A stretch of 21,838 nucleotides of DNA from a virus, in the IMG/VR virus record IMGVR_UViG_3300031521_000375, positions 1 to 21,838 of that record; one strand, given 5' to 3'. The notes beneath the pieces are model-generated. The model was not told the DNA's origin, made no database searches, and worked only from the letters and a program-made list of their open reading frames with translations. This document shows, piece by piece, positions 21,234-21,838 of this stretch. The position numbers and the translations under genes are program-made. Within the stretch, counting starts at the first letter, position 1. Each line of letters opens with the position of its first letter.

Positions 21234-21838
21234 TTACATTTAATAATGTATGCTCCTTAGATTATCATATTCAGGTGGAACACCCACCTGAGTATGATAC
21301 TCCAGAAAGGAACTACTCAGTACAATCTATCCCTGGAAGAAATGGAGATTTAATACAAGATAATGGTTCTTATAAAAATGTAAATCGTTCTTATCAGATT
21401 GCAATAGGTTCAATTGAAAAAGAACACCCAGTTATGGCTAATGATGTCTCCAATTGGCTTCATTCAGGTTTTGGTTACTCACGTCTTGAAGACTCATATG
21501 AACCTGAGTATTATAGATTAGCAATGTATTCAGAAAGTGGAAACATATCCAATATTCTTAATCACGCTGGACGAACTACAATAAATTTTAATTGTAAGCC
21601 ACAAAGATTTCTTAAGTCTGGTGATAAAACAATAATTATTAATAAATCTGGAAATTTAATTAACCCCACTAATTTTACAACTCTTCCTATAATTGTGATA
21701 AAAGGAACTGGAGTTGGCTCATTACAAATTGGTAAATATCTAGTTAACATATTAACTATTACAGATGGAATGACATTAAATAGTGAGATACAAGATATTT
21801 ACCATGAAACAACTAACTTAAATTCAGTTATTGTACTT
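21224..21838 (+). CDS. Distal tail protein (Dit), 3' partial
   Basis: ATG 21224 overlaps the end of the tape measure gene by ten bases; GAGAGGAG lies upstream. 205 codons are open to the end of the window, so the C-terminus is missing. Dit features are SIPGRNGDLIQDNGSYKNV, SNWLHSGFGYSRLEDSYEPEYYRLAMY and TTINFNCKPQRFLKSG, followed by the NPTNFTTLPIIVIKGTGVGSLQIGKY start of the second beta domain. Dit forms the hexameric hub at the tail tip that joins tube to baseplate; the tail-associated lysin/receptor gene normally follows. A strong 16-bp hairpin lies in its first 80 bases. Confidence 0.88.
   Translation, partial: MGIVTFNNVCSLDYHIQVEHPPEYDTPERNYSVQSIPGRNGDLIQDNGSYKNVNRSYQIAIGSIEKEHPVMANDVSNWLHSGFGYSRLEDSYEPEYYRLAMYSESGNISNILNHAGRTTINFNCKPQRFLKSGDKTIIINKSGNLINPTNFTTLPIIVIKGTGVGSLQIGKYLVNILTITDGMTLNSEIQDIYHETTNLNSVIVL
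21263..21299 (+). other. 16-bp hairpin inside the start of the dit gene
   Basis: TATCATATTCAGGTGG (21263-21278) pairs with 21284-21299 around the loop AACAC, 15 Watson-Crick pairs plus one G-U. It lies about 40 bases downstream of the dit ATG, entirely inside coding sequence, and no T-run follows. It may slow ribosomes or polymerase or set the TMP to Dit ratio; function not known. Confidence 0.7.

Overview
The window is the late (packaging, head and tail) region of a tailed phage or prophage from a low-GC Firmicute, most likely a Clostridium-like or related gut clostridial host. The DNA is strongly AT-rich, every supported gene is on the + strand, most genes have strong AGGAGG-type ribosome binding sites, and the gene order is that of a long-tailed siphovirus. 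No tRNA, rRNA, CRISPR array, integrase or lysis gene is visible. The first gene (left edge) and the last gene (right edge) are cut by the window.

Left part (1-4148): two small PD-(D/E)XK-type nucleases (VRR-NUC-like and RecB/Cas4-like) precede a 985-residue protein with an RNA-polymerase-type DFDGD motif, helix-turn-helix (HTH) segments at both ends and a four-copy internal repeat. A small conserved phage protein follows. Its start appears to have been displaced by a ~138-bp segment bounded by near-identical direct repeats.

Packaging part (4149-8656): a GC-rich, highly structured 240-bp non-coding stretch (candidate cos/packaging site and/or structured RNA) precedes a TerS-like gene and an HNH nuclease. 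Next come a P-loop kinase-like protein, a head-tail connector-like protein, a low-complexity protein and the large terminase. The kinase-like and low-complexity proteins begin with the same short motif (H-x-G-V-x-G-M-H-W). The polymerase-like protein carries another recognisable N-terminal motif (SGRYPWGSG), and the coiled-coil protein after the portal a third (DPVKAHEYYLKNRELKGR).

Head part (8674-13514): a 12-codon mini-ORF coupled to the portal gene, the portal, a coiled-coil protein, a prohead protease-major capsid fusion with a probable internal capsid start, a 41-residue four-cysteine protein and two head-tail joining proteins.

Tail part (13534-21838): major tail protein with an Ig-like C-terminus, a probable terminator, a beta-rich structural protein, a hairpin-rich spacer, a DUF6275-like protein, two chaperone-position proteins, an HK97 gp10-like protein, a 1428-residue tape measure protein and the start of the distal tail protein, which has a 16-bp hairpin near its 5' end.

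The most interesting ideas are: (i) an RNA polymerase-like enzyme made with the late genes and carrying a motif seen on head-module proteins; (ii) a shared N-terminal tag on unrelated proteins that may direct cargo into the head; (iii) a structured element before TerS with two mutually exclusive helices. Family assignments rest on recognised motifs and gene order from memory; no database search was run.
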